From: an uncultured Burkholderiales bacterium
Lineage (GTDB): Bacteria; Pseudomonadota; Gammaproteobacteria; Burkholderiales; Burkholderiaceae_C
Assembly (NCBI GenBank): GCA_903906635.1
Contig: CAIVLE010000205.1
Location: 1 to 57,083, forward strand
Direction: 5' to 3'
Length of the DNA: 57,083 nucleotides
Position 1 is the first letter of the stretch. Each line of letters starts with the position of its first letter. A program made the position numbers and the translations under genes. A model generated the notes under the pieces. That model did no database searches. It saw only the letters and a program-made list of their open reading frames with translations, and was not told where the DNA came from. Of this stretch, positions 37,138 through 45,361 are shown one piece after another.

Positions 37138-38346
37138 TCATGGACGAACCGCATCCAGGCGCAAGTTCAACTTGGAGTTGGCCGACGTGACCGTCGGTTT
37201 GGTGGCTGAATACAAATCCCCCGGTTCGGGTTTGGCTTGCCCTGACTTGGAGACACGCGCCTCCAATTCGATCTTCGGATGAGCCGACAAGCTCACGCCA
37301 TCTCCCATGCGCAGGCTGTCATCGATTACAAAGGCTTGCGGAAAGTCACCCACCTTGGAGCGAAACACCGCCAGCGGCATGCGCTCTCCAGGTCGACGGG
37401 CAATGACCATCAACACATCCGTGGGCAGCACCTTGACCTGCAGCCCTCGGCCCAACTCCACCACACCCTCGATCTTGACGGCGGGTTTGGCCGCGAGCGC
37501 TGAGACGGGCGCTGTCAAGGTGCCGCCGCTGTCACGCGCCTCTTGGATCGCGTCAACCAATGTTTGTGCGTCGTCCGAATCTGGCGGTAACAACGCCTGC
37601 AAGCGGTTCCAGGTTTGAATCGCCTCGGTGTAACGCTCAGCACGAAAGGCCGCCGTGCCAGCCAGCCACAGTGCCATTGGATGGTTGGGGTCAGCCGCCA
37701 ACGCCTGCTGAATCAAGGCAGCGGGCTTACCTGCGAAATTGCCATTGGCATTGGTTGCCACCACATCAGCATAGTCCGCCAACATCTGGGCATCCAAGGG
37801 CATCACCTGCGCTGCACGTGCATAGGCTTTTTCAGCATCTAGCGGGCGACCCATCACTTTGTAGGAGCGCGCCAACATGGCCCATCCTTTGGGGTTGTTG
37901 GGGTCAAGCTTGAGCTTTTGCTCCAAGCCAGCCACCATCTGCTCCACCTCCTTGGCCGCTGCAGAATTGGTTGCGACAAGCCCCTCGATGGCCTCGGGCG
38001 TTCCTAGCCAAAGGTACAAACACACGGCCGTCACAGGCAGCCACAAGCCCAAAGCCACCAGCGTTCGTGTTGGCGTGGGGTAAGAGGCCTGAGCAGCCGA
38101 GGTGTCACCTTGCGATTCGTCGAGCACGCGCTGGGCCAACTCGCGCTGGGCCTGCGCATGGTCGTGTGGCGACAACGAACCCTCTGCCAAATCCATGTCC
38201 AGGCGACGCCTGTGTTCTTGGTATGCCAGCGCATTGACGTGTTCATGGCTCACGGCCAACGACTTGCGCTTGCCCATGAAAGGCCGACACAACAGCAGCA
38301 GCACCACAGCGAACAAGGCCAACGCGGCAAGAAGAAAAACAATCAT
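37138..38346 (-). CDS. ccmI: cytochrome c biogenesis protein CcmI, copy 2
   Basis: Second apocytochrome chaperone, 402 residues. It keeps the family layout: an N-terminal helix MIVFLLAALALFAVVLLLL, a cytoplasmic loop with YQEHRRRLDMDLAEGSLSP, a second helix (LVALGLWLPVTAVCLYLWLG), then TPR repeats seen in GWAMLARSYKVMGRPLDAEK, and a C-terminal beta domain. It is 43 residues shorter than copy 1, mostly in the linker and TPR part, which is the part that recognises client cytochromes. It is the last gene of the mto-ccmFHI run, overlapping ccmH2. Confidence 0.92.
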   Translation of the reverse strand: MIVFLLAALALFAVVLLLLCRPFMGKRKSLAVSHEHVNALAYQEHRRRLDMDLAEGSLSPHDHAQAQRELAQRVLDESQGDTSAAQASYPTPTRTLVALGLWLPVTAVCLYLWLGTPEAIEGLVATNSAAAKEVEQMVAGLEQKLKLDPNNPKGWAMLARSYKVMGRPLDAEKAYARAAQVMPLDAQMLADYADVVATNANGNFAGKPAALIQQALAADPNHPMALWLAGTAAFRAERYTEAIQTWNRLQALLPPDSDDAQTLVDAIQEARDSGGTLTAPVSALAAKPAVKIEGVVELGRGLQVKVLPTDVLMVIARRPGERMPLAVFRSKVGDFPQAFVIDDSLRMGDGVSLSAHPKIELEARVSKSGQAKPEPGDLYSATKPTVTSANSKLNLRLDAVRP

Positions 38347-38804
38347 GGCGCATCTTTCTGCATCAATTCCTGCACCCGCTGCTGCTCTTGGGCCGACAAC
38401 TCGCGAGGCGATTCAAGGGGCTTGAGCGTGCGCAGGTGGCGCAACAACATCACCAAGGCCCACAGCAGCAACGCAAAGGGTCCCAGCCAAAGCAGCCAAG
38501 TTCGTTGGCTCACAGGCGGGCGGTACAAGACAAAGTCGCCATACCGCGCCACCATGAATGCTTTGATGTCCGCATCACTTTTGCCTTGCTGGATCAACGC
38601 GCGCAGCTCACGCCTGAGGTCTTGCGCCAACTCGGCGCGAGAGCCAGCCAAAGACTCGTTTTGACACACCAAACAGCGCATCTCTTCAGAGATCACGACC
38701 AAACGCTGCTCCACCAACGGGTCTTCGGCCAATAGCACGGCCTCTTTGGCCCAAGCCGAGGCCATGGTGCCAAGACACCACACCACCACCACCAGGGTCT
38801 TCAT
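38343..38804 (-). CDS. ccmH: cytochrome c biogenesis thioredox protein CcmH, copy 2
   Basis: Second CcmH, 153 residues from the chosen ATG, with a signal peptide (TLVVVVWCLGTMASAWA), the motif MRCLVCQNESLAGS and a C-terminal membrane helix in LLWLGPFALLLWALVMLL. The first ATG at 38822 would overlap ccmF2 and add six residues before the signal peptide, so 38804 is preferred. The motif is the same LVCQNE type as in copy 1, and there is no sign of an NrfF-like change. Confidence 0.92.
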   Translation of the reverse strand: MKTLVVVVWCLGTMASAWAKEAVLLAEDPLVEQRLVVISEEMRCLVCQNESLAGSRAELAQDLRRELRALIQQGKSDADIKAFMVARYGDFVLYRPPVSQRTWLLWLGPFALLLWALVMLLRHLRTLKPLESPRELSAQEQQRVQELMQKDAP

Positions 38805-38811
38805 GTGCATC

Positions 38812-40740
38812 TCACACCTCATGCGTCACGCGGGCTGTGTGGCGACGGTAGCGGCGGTCCAGGGTCGCCAACACCCCCCCCAAGGCCATCAGCAAGCAGC
38901 CGCCCCAAATCCAATCGACAAAGGGTTTTATAAACACACGCACCGACCAGGCCGATCCATCCAGCAACTCGCCCAGCGAGACATACAGGTCGCGCGTCAC
39001 AGCGGTATCAATCGCGGCCTCGGTCATGGGCATGGCCGATGAAAAGTAACGCCGTTTTTCAGGGAACAAGGTCAAGCGCACTTCTGCGTTGTGGCTGACC
39101 TCAAAGGTCGCACGCGAGGCCTGGTAATTGGGGCCATCGACTGGCTCAACGCCCAGCAGTTTGAATTGGTAAGCCCCCAAGGTGGCAGTGTCGCCCGGCT
39201 CCATCCGCACATCTTTTTCTTGCTGGTAGCCCCCCACCAATGTGACGCCCACCACAAACACGGCCATACCCGAATGCGCCAACTGCATGCCCCAATACGC
39301 CACGGGTGGCATGCCCACACGCACACGCTGCACCACTTGCGTGAGCACCGAACTGGCCACCCAAGCAGCCACGGTGATACCCACATAGGTCATCACCGTG
39401 GCCTCACCGAGGGACAACCTCACCCACAGGGGGGCGATCACAGCCGCGACAACCGCCACGCGCAGGTGCTTAAGCAAAACAAGCGCCGAGGCATTCTTCC
39501 AGGGGGCCAACGGTCCGACCCCCATCAAGACCAGAACCGGCAACATGATGGGCACAAAGACGGTGTTGAAGTAAGGCGGGCCGACCGATAACTTGCCCAA
39601 GTTGAGCGCGTCCATCACCAAGGGATACACCGTACCCAGCAATACAGCGCAAGCGGCCACAACAAAAAACACATTGCCCACCAGCAACAGCGCTTCGCGC
39701 GACAACAGTGCAAACGATCCCCCACGGCTGTGCTGGTGCGCCCGCGCGGCAAACAAGGTGAGCGATGCGCCGACCACCAAGGCCAGCAAAATCAAAATGA
39801 ACACCCCACGGCGCGGGTCAGAGGCGAAGGCATGCACCGAGGTCAGCACACCAGAGCGCACCAAGAATGTCCCCAACAGCGACAAAGAAAACGCGCTGAT
39901 GGCCAGCAAAACCGTCCAGTTTTTGAAACTGCCGCGCTTGTCTGTCACAGCCAACGAATGCAGCAAGGCCGTTCCCACCAACCATGGCATGAAGGAGGCG
40001 TTTTCGACCGGATCCCAAAACCACCAGCCACCCCAGCCTAACTCGTCATACGCCCACCAAGATCCCAGGGCAATGCCCGCAGTCAAAAAAGACCAGGCTA
40101 CGGTGGTCCAAGGGCGTGACCACCGGGCCCAGGCCGCGTCCAACTGTCCCGACAACAAGGCGGCGATGGCAAAAGCAAAGGCCACCGAAAAGCCCACATA
40201 GCCCATGTAGAGCATGGGCGGGTGAAACACCAAACCAGGGTCTTGCAACAAGGGGTTGAGATCTCGGCCATTGGGCGGTGCTGGCAACAAACGCTCAAAA
40301 GGGTTGGAGGTCAAGAGCACAAACAACAATAAGCCCATGGTCACCAAACCAAGCACACTCAACACGCGCGCCACAGTCACATCGTCCAAGTGACGAGACA
40401 ACTGCGCCACCGCCAAGGTCCAACACGCCAGCATGTAGACCCACAGCAACAGAGAGCCTTCGTGGCCACCCCAGACAGCACCAATGCGGTAGATTACCGG
40501 TAACTGGGCATTGGAATGCTCTGCCACATACTGGACCGAAAAATCATTGCAGTAAAAAGACCATACCAACACACCAAATGCCACCGACATGGCGACAAAC
40601 AGGGCTTGGGCGGCTGGGCGCGCCAAAGCCACCCAGCCAGCTCGAGCCTGCTGCGCACCGACCAAGGGCAGCGTGCCTTGAATGAAAGCCAAACACAGCG
40701 CCACCACCAGGGCTAAATGCCCAATCTCAGGAAGCATCAT
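38812..40740 (-). CDS. ccmF: cytochrome c haem lyase subunit CcmF, copy 2 (mto-linked)
   Basis: Second haem lyase subunit, 642 residues, about fifteen helices. The [12 protein letters not shown] loop and the WWD domain [21 protein letters not shown] are intact. Its ATG overlaps the stop of the CymA-type cytochrome by four bases, so it is translationally coupled to a client gene. Only F, H and I are duplicated. CcmABCDEG are shared. This mirrors NrfEFG, the dedicated lyase set of nitrite reductase, but no CxxCK motif or NrfA is present. The likely clients are the multihaem proteins upstream. Confidence 0.95.
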   Translation of the reverse strand: MMLPEIGHLALVVALCLAFIQGTLPLVGAQQARAGWVALARPAAQALFVAMSVAFGVLVWSFYCNDFSVQYVAEHSNAQLPVIYRIGAVWGGHEGSLLLWVYMLACWTLAVAQLSRHLDDVTVARVLSVLGLVTMGLLLFVLLTSNPFERLLPAPPNGRDLNPLLQDPGLVFHPPMLYMGYVGFSVAFAFAIAALLSGQLDAAWARWSRPWTTVAWSFLTAGIALGSWWAYDELGWGGWWFWDPVENASFMPWLVGTALLHSLAVTDKRGSFKNWTVLLAISAFSLSLLGTFLVRSGVLTSVHAFASDPRRGVFILILLALVVGASLTLFAARAHQHSRGGSFALLSREALLLVGNVFFVVAACAVLLGTVYPLVMDALNLGKLSVGPPYFNTVFVPIMLPVLVLMGVGPLAPWKNASALVLLKHLRVAVVAAVIAPLWVRLSLGEATVMTYVGITVAAWVASSVLTQVVQRVRVGMPPVAYWGMQLAHSGMAVFVVGVTLVGGYQQEKDVRMEPGDTATLGAYQFKLLGVEPVDGPNYQASRATFEVSHNAEVRLTLFPEKRRYFSSAMPMTEAAIDTAVTRDLYVSLGELLDGSAWSVRVFIKPFVDWIWGGCLLMALGGVLATLDRRYRRHTARVTHEV

Positions 40741-41333
40741 TCGTCAGGGTCTTCGTATTCTTTGGGCAATTGATGGGCAATGCCTTTGTGACAGTCGATG
40801 CATGTTTTGCCTTCTTCTTTGGCTTTCATGTGCTTTCTGTAAGGCGTTTGTTTTTGCAGTTCGGAACTCATCGCATCAAAGTTGTGGCAATTGCGGCATT
40901 CGCGTGAATTGCTTTCTTTCATGCGTTGCCACTCGTGACCTGCCAACTCCATGCGCTTGGCTTCGAATTTTTCTTTGGTATCGATGCTGCCGGTGATCTT
41001 GCCCCAGACCTCAAAACTGGCCTTGGACTTGCGGATCATTTTGTGTACCCAATCTTTGGGCACATGGCAATCAGAACAGATGGCACGCACACCTGTGCGG
41101 TTGCTGTAGTGGATGGTCTCTTTGTACTCTTGGTACACCGTGTCACGCATTTCGTGACAGGTGGTGCAAAACTCTAAGGTGTTGGTCATCTCCATGGCGG
41201 TGTTGAACCCACCCCAAAAAATAATGCCCGCAACAAACGATGTGCTAGCGATCCCGATCAGCGAATATTTGGCACTTGGTTTCTTCAAGATGCGCCACAC
41301 GCGTTTGAAAAACCCGGGTTGTTCGTTGTCCAT
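40737..41333 (-). CDS. cymA: NapC/NirT/CymA-type tetrahaem quinol dehydrogenase (mtoC/cymA)
   Basis: Inner-membrane-anchored periplasmic cytochrome of 198 residues. One N-terminal helix (about 23-42) is followed by four CxxCH motifs: CTTCH (56-60), CSDCH, CRNCH and CIDCH. This is the NapC/NirT/CymA pattern. CymA passes electrons between the quinone pool and periplasmic cytochromes, in either direction. The length matches CymA (about 190 residues), and not longer NrfH-fused forms. The start ATG follows GGAGTACAACCTC. Its stop overlaps ccmF2. Placement after MtoB matches mtoC/cymA of Fe(II)-oxidising betaproteobacteria. Confidence 0.92.
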   Translation of the reverse strand: MDNEQPGFFKRVWRILKKPSAKYSLIGIASTSFVAGIIFWGGFNTAMEMTNTLEFCTTCHEMRDTVYQEYKETIHYSNRTGVRAICSDCHVPKDWVHKMIRKSKASFEVWGKITGSIDTKEKFEAKRMELAGHEWQRMKESNSRECRNCHNFDAMSSELQKQTPYRKHMKAKEEGKTCIDCHKGIAHQLPKEYEDPDE

Positions 41334-41359
41334 GAGGTTGTACTCCGGTCAGTTCAATT

Positions 41360-41388
41360 AAAAAAGCGAGGAGTTCAAAGCACCCCTC
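41360..41388 (-). terminator. hairpin with T-run between mtoB and cymA (possible attenuator)
   Basis: Read on the minus strand, GAGGGGT and ACTCCTC pair (one G-T wobble) across a seven-base loop, followed by GC and six T residues. It lies 36 bases after the mtoB stop and 27 bases before the cymA start. It may reduce readthrough into cymA-ccmFHI. Confidence 0.6.
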
Positions 41389-41424
41389 AAAGCTCATCAC
41401 ACCCAAAGGGTTGACATGTGTGGG

Positions 41425-43797
41425 TCAAAAGCTGTGAATGAAACTGGCCCCAAACGCATTGACAGAGTAACTACCGGAGGTCTGGTACGTGGGCAACAAG
41501 GTGTTGGGGTTGGAACCTTGGGTCGTGGCATTGGCCGGCCCTTGGTAGCCGTTGTAGTAGTAGTCGCTGCTGGTCAAGCGTTGCTGCAAATACATCAGCA
41601 CTACTTTGGAAGATTTGTCGACTTGGTAGGTTCCCGTGAGTTTGAAACGTGTGGTGTTTGAGCGAATATCTGGCAACTGACCGCATGACAAAATTTGCGC
41701 GCTACTACAGGTCAAGATATTGCTGCCTGTGGGAACGCCCAAAGTCGCACCGGGGTAGTTCAGCTGTGTGTTGTAGCCTGCGTTGCCCAAGGAATAACTC
41801 ATGTCCCCGGCCAACTCAAACTTACCGGCCATCAATCCTCCTTGCTTGAATCCGAAACCCACCGTCAAGTCTTCGTCTGTCAACTTATTGGTCCAAGTGG
41901 CCACGGCAGGAATGTTGAGGGCAGTGGCACTGGCCGCACTGGCTGTGGTGGTGTAGCGCTGCAAATTGGTCATGTCCCGTTGACGCGACTGCTGGGTGAC
42001 AAAGGCATTCAATGAACCGTTGTCTGCGTAGTTGTAGGTGGCATCCAGGTTCAAGCTCCAGCTCTTGCCGTTTTGTACACCATAGGTGCTGTCTGGGTAT
42101 TTGTCATCGCTGTAGCGGCCACTGACGCTCAACTCCAACAACTCGTTGGCCTGCCAATTGACACTGGCCTTGACATATTGCTGCTGACGAGAAGCAGAAA
42201 ACACAGGATAAAAGCCGTAATAGTCACCCGCGTTTTGTCCTTTGGTTGTGGTGTTGGGCGATGGCACAGGACCGGGCACTGCACCGTTTTGACTGATGAA
42301 GCTGGCCAACGCATAGGGATCAGAAATGGTTTTGCGATCGCTGAAGCCCATGCCCACTTTGAACTGTGTGTCTTCGGCAGTTTTGATGCGGTAAGTGGCA
42401 TCCAATTTGTCGTCAGTGCTTGATTTAGCCACCACACAGTTGACACCGGCGGTGTAAGCCGTACCACCACCCGACGCCAATTGGTTGCACCAGCGGTCAA
42501 GATTTTCGTGGCTGACCGACATGCGCAGATGCTGGTCTTGTTGCAAACGGTAATCCCCAGCGACTTCGAGCTGTTCTTTGCGGGTGCTCAATGGGGTATT
42601 GGGGTAGTTGGCCGTGTTACCCCCGTCGATCGCATTGAAGTTGTACAAGTTCGAGGTGGTCAGGTTGTTGCGCTGGTCATATTTGTAGGCCACCGACATC
42701 AGCAACTCACGACTGGCTTGATGCGTCAATTTCGCATCGGCATGCGTGTTGATGATCGAACCATTCAATGAGCTGGGAATATTGTTGTTCAATAACAAAC
42801 CATTGGTCGAGATAAAGGGGACGTTTTGCGAGCCACCGCCATAAGAAAAATTGGCTGCCAGCTTGGTCTGCGGTGCGAGCTTGTAGCCACCCGACAAATT
42901 GACTTGGTTGAACGAGTTGTTCGGCGCCGTAGGCATCAGCTGGGTGGTACTGGCGCCAGCCCAACTTTGAAACTGCACGCTGTCGTAGCCATCCCTGAAT
43001 ACAGAACCCACGATCGACATGGTGGCGTAGGCGTCGTCCTGACGCCAGTTCATGGCTACGTTGTAGTTGTCGGTTTGATAATTGGTAGGCATGGGCAAGA
43101 TCGACACCGCTTGTCCTGTGGCGCCTGCGACCCCGGCAATGCCAAAGGCCATCAACTTCGCACCTGACTGGTCGAGGTGGTTGTAGTCAAAGGTGTAATT
43201 GAGATGCGAATCGATCACCACGCCGCCACTCAGGGTGGTGTTTTTACGCGTGGTGCCAACGTCCATCGTTCTGAATGCGGCCAGCTGAGCGGCCGAGATA
43301 CCCCCGGTGAGCGTGGGATTGTTGGTGTTGGCTATCAGGCCAAACCCTGGCAAAGAGAAAACATTGCCCCCGTTGCCACCTGAGTAGGGAGTTTGGTAGC
43401 TGTCGGTGAGGCTGTGCTGCAGCGCATCGTATTGCAGGTTCAGATTCCAAGAGCCTTGGTCGCTGATAGTGGCCTGCGCATCACGCGAACTCAGCCCCAA
43501 GTTGCTGCCCCGGATGGACCAGCGCTGGGTGGCACCGGTTTCGTTCTCATCGTACGCACTGCCTCCGCGCACATCGAGGTTACCGATGCCGTATGCGCCG
43601 CTTTTGTTCAGCCCAGAGTATTCGCCGAACTTGGCCGAACTTTGGGAGACACCCAGCACACCCCATTCAATCGTGTTCTCGGGTTTCTTCAAGGCTGCAG
43701 CTTCGTCGTCGTCGGCGCGAGCAGACATGGCGGTCAGGGCCGTGAGCACAGCCAAGGCCATGACACTGAGGTTCAGATTGGTTTTATGCGAGCTCAT
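41425..43797 (-). CDS. mtoB: MtrB/PioB/MtoB-family outer-membrane beta-barrel protein
   Basis: Large outer-membrane porin of 790 residues that would sheathe the decahaem cytochrome through the outer membrane. A signal peptide (ALAVLTALTAMSARA) precedes a mature chain of alternating polar and hydrophobic strands, rich in Asn, Ser, Gly and Tyr, ending in a terminal Phe as outer-membrane proteins do. No N-terminal CxxC as in Shewanella MtrB is present, and the first Cys is about residue 440. This fits PioB/MtoB-type members. The second ATG, six bases from GGAG, is preferred. It lies 21 bases after mtoA. Confidence 0.88.
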   Translation of the reverse strand: MSSHKTNLNLSVMALAVLTALTAMSARADDDEAAALKKPENTIEWGVLGVSQSSAKFGEYSGLNKSGAYGIGNLDVRGGSAYDENETGATQRWSIRGSNLGLSSRDAQATISDQGSWNLNLQYDALQHSLTDSYQTPYSGGNGGNVFSLPGFGLIANTNNPTLTGGISAAQLAAFRTMDVGTTRKNTTLSGGVVIDSHLNYTFDYNHLDQSGAKLMAFGIAGVAGATGQAVSILPMPTNYQTDNYNVAMNWRQDDAYATMSIVGSVFRDGYDSVQFQSWAGASTTQLMPTAPNNSFNQVNLSGGYKLAPQTKLAANFSYGGGSQNVPFISTNGLLLNNNIPSSLNGSIINTHADAKLTHQASRELLMSVAYKYDQRNNLTTSNLYNFNAIDGGNTANYPNTPLSTRKEQLEVAGDYRLQQDQHLRMSVSHENLDRWCNQLASGGGTAYTAGVNCVVAKSSTDDKLDATYRIKTAEDTQFKVGMGFSDRKTISDPYALASFISQNGAVPGPVPSPNTTTKGQNAGDYYGFYPVFSASRQQQYVKASVNWQANELLELSVSGRYSDDKYPDSTYGVQNGKSWSLNLDATYNYADNGSLNAFVTQQSRQRDMTNLQRYTTTASAASATALNIPAVATWTNKLTDEDLTVGFGFKQGGLMAGKFELAGDMSYSLGNAGYNTQLNYPGATLGVPTGSNILTCSSAQILSCGQLPDIRSNTTRFKLTGTYQVDKSSKVVLMYLQQRLTSSDYYYNGYQGPANATTQGSNPNTLLPTYQTSGSYSVNAFGASFIHSF

Positions 43798-43818
43798 CAT
43801 GATCTCCAATTTCGTACA

Positions 43819-44829
43819 TCAGCGCTGGAGGTAGCCACCAGCAGGACTGTTCGATCCGTGCACTTGGCTGTGGCAATTCATACAGGCACGCCCCACAATG
43901 TTTTTATTGGGGTACTGCGCCACACCGCTGGCGTTGTTTTTGGTCAAGCCGCCTTGGTAGCTTGCCGCATTGGGGCCAACGGGAGTGCCACTGGCGTGTG
44001 TTCCGTCATGGCACTCTTGGCACATGAACGGTGGGCGCGATTTCAGCAAGGGCGCAATATTCGAACCGTGGGGGCTGTGGCAATTGGCACAGTCTTCTGA
44101 CACAGGCTGGTGTTCGAATAAAAACGGACCGCGTTTTTCAGCATGGCACTGGTAGCAGGTTTCGGTCACCGTGTTTTTCTTCAACAACTTGGGGCCTGTT
44201 GAACCATGTGGGTTGTGGCAGTCTGAGCACACCACTTTGCCCTCTTCAATGGGGTGATGCGAGATTTTTTTGCTGTCAGCCCGTTGCTCTTTGTGGCAGG
44301 TGAAGCACACCTCGGTTTGTGTTTTTTTGTTCAGTACCTTGTCTGTGGGCTTGTGAACTTGGTGACAGCTGTTGCAAGCCACGCCATTGTTTTGGTGTTG
44401 CGCACCGTCCCAGTTGCTGCGCTTGGAGCCTTTGTGGCAGGTCAAGCACTGCTCGGAGCGCTCTTTGTCACCAGACTGGGCAAACGCACCTTTTTTAAAC
44501 ACCACATCAGGCGCTGCACGTCCCTTGACGTTGGGGTCACCTTTGACGTGCTTATCACTGGCACCATGGCAAGACTGGCAAGTGGGTGTGCGTATGTCGC
44601 CGCGCACGCCGTGCTTGGTTTGGTAAAGAGACAACACCGGCGCTGTTTCGCTTTCGTCATGGCATCCGGTACACACCGCATCTTTTGTCAACGCCGCTTT
44701 GGCTATGGCGGCTTTGTTGTTTTCTTGACCTAAGTTGGGCAAGTTGCTGTCTGCGGCCCATGACAAGCCCCCAGCCCCCATGCCTGCTATCAGAATGCAA
44801 GTCGTCAAGAGTTTTCTAAGTGTTGTCAT
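43819..44829 (-). CDS. mtoA: decahaem c-type cytochrome, MtrA/MtoA/DmsE family
   Basis: Periplasmic decahaem cytochrome of 336 residues with a signal peptide cleaved near GGLSWAADS. All ten CxxCH motifs are present: CTGCH, CQSCH, CLTCH, CNSCH, CFTCH, CSDCH, CYQCH, CANCH, CQECH and CMNCH, in two similar pentahaem halves. The length matches MtrA (about 330). Inserted into its barrel partner, it would carry electrons across the outer membrane. No outer-surface MtrC-like decahaem gene is present, which favours the Mto/Pio type. MtoA in iron oxidisers accepts electrons from Fe(II). Confidence 0.94.
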   Translation of the reverse strand: MTTLRKLLTTCILIAGMGAGGLSWAADSNLPNLGQENNKAAIAKAALTKDAVCTGCHDESETAPVLSLYQTKHGVRGDIRTPTCQSCHGASDKHVKGDPNVKGRAAPDVVFKKGAFAQSGDKERSEQCLTCHKGSKRSNWDGAQHQNNGVACNSCHQVHKPTDKVLNKKTQTEVCFTCHKEQRADSKKISHHPIEEGKVVCSDCHNPHGSTGPKLLKKNTVTETCYQCHAEKRGPFLFEHQPVSEDCANCHSPHGSNIAPLLKSRPPFMCQECHDGTHASGTPVGPNAASYQGGLTKNNASGVAQYPNKNIVGRACMNCHSQVHGSNSPAGGYLQR

Positions 44830-44847
44830 CTCTGTCCCCTTATGTGC

Positions 44848-45204
44848 TTACTGAGCCAAGATCCACTGCACCAAGTTCTTGATCTGCTCCATGTCTTTCG
44901 GGGGCGAGGTTTTCACAATCTTGTGTTCTTCTTCGTGGCCATCAGCGAACTTGGCTTTTTCGCCAGAGGTGATGTGCTCGATCAAACGAGCCTCGGCATT
45001 GGCCTTGCCTTTGTATTTCTCGGCCACCTTGTGGTACGCCGGACCGTCTTTTTCTTTGTCAATCGCGTGGCATTTCAAGCAGTTGTTTTGCTTGGCCAAG
45101 GCCTTGGCGGCCTCGATATCCAATGCCAGTGCAGCGGGGGACAGAAACAAGCAAGCTGCGCCAACTAAGCTGGCAGCGATAGCGGAATATGTTGTGTGTG
45201 CCAT
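44848..45204 (-). CDS. mtoD: monohaem c-type cytochrome, MtoD-like
   Basis: Small periplasmic cytochrome of 118 residues with a signal peptide ending ALA (about residue 27) and one haem motif CLKCH (42-46). The C-terminal helix KNLVQWILAQ matches class I cytochromes c. The usual axial-Met segment (xPMPP) reads KTSPP, and the only mature Met is in PKDMEQ. An acidic, His-rich stretch DGHEEEHK lies just before it, so haem coordination may be unusual. It is the first gene of the cluster, and would shuttle electrons between MtoA and CymA or other carriers. Confidence 0.85.
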   Translation of the reverse strand: MAHTTYSAIAASLVGAACLFLSPAALALDIEAAKALAKQNNCLKCHAIDKEKDGPAYHKVAEKYKGKANAEARLIEHITSGEKAKFADGHEEEHKIVKTSPPKDMEQIKNLVQWILAQ

Positions 45205-45227
45205 GTGGTCACCTCATCAAAAGGTTG

Positions 45228-45265
45228 AAAAACCCACACAGGCTTTGAATTGCAAAGTCTGTGTG
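45228..45265 (-). terminator. leader hairpin with T-run before mtoD
   Basis: On the minus strand CACACAGACTTTG pairs with CAAAGCCTGTGTG (one mismatch) over a five-base loop, followed by GG and five T residues. It has the form of an intrinsic terminator but lies 24 bases before mtoD, so it could end the response regulator transcript or act as an attenuator in the mto leader. Confidence 0.72.
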
Positions 45266-45300
45266 CTTAGATGAAATTTTGGTTTCTCAGCCCTCAGGCG

Positions 45301-45353
45301 GCTATAGGCAGGGGATGAAGTTGGGCATCAGACAATTCCTAGACCTAGGAGTT
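45301..45353 (-). promoter_or_regulatory. candidate mto promoter with 7-2-7 inverted repeat
   Basis: An inverted repeat TTCCTAG-AC-CTAGGAG (45336-45351, with two more pairs outside) has the 7-2-7 spacing of NarL-family dimer sites, though not the NarL consensus bases. On the minus strand a possible -10, TATAGC (45301-45306), follows. The repeat would be centred near -49. It starts nine bases after the stop codon of the adjacent NarL-type regulator. Confidence 0.45.
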
Positions 45354-45361
45354 GTTTGGTA

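Noticed and set aside
37138-40740. NrfEFG identity for the second lyase set
   Set aside because: No nrfA, no CxxCK motif and no other nitrite reductase gene is visible, so the nrf names are not justified; ccmFHI names are used.
31416-41333. Recent tandem duplication of the ccm genes
   Set aside because: The two CcmF proteins share the core motifs but differ along much of the sequence, and CcmI differs by 43 residues, so the copies are old or of separate origin.
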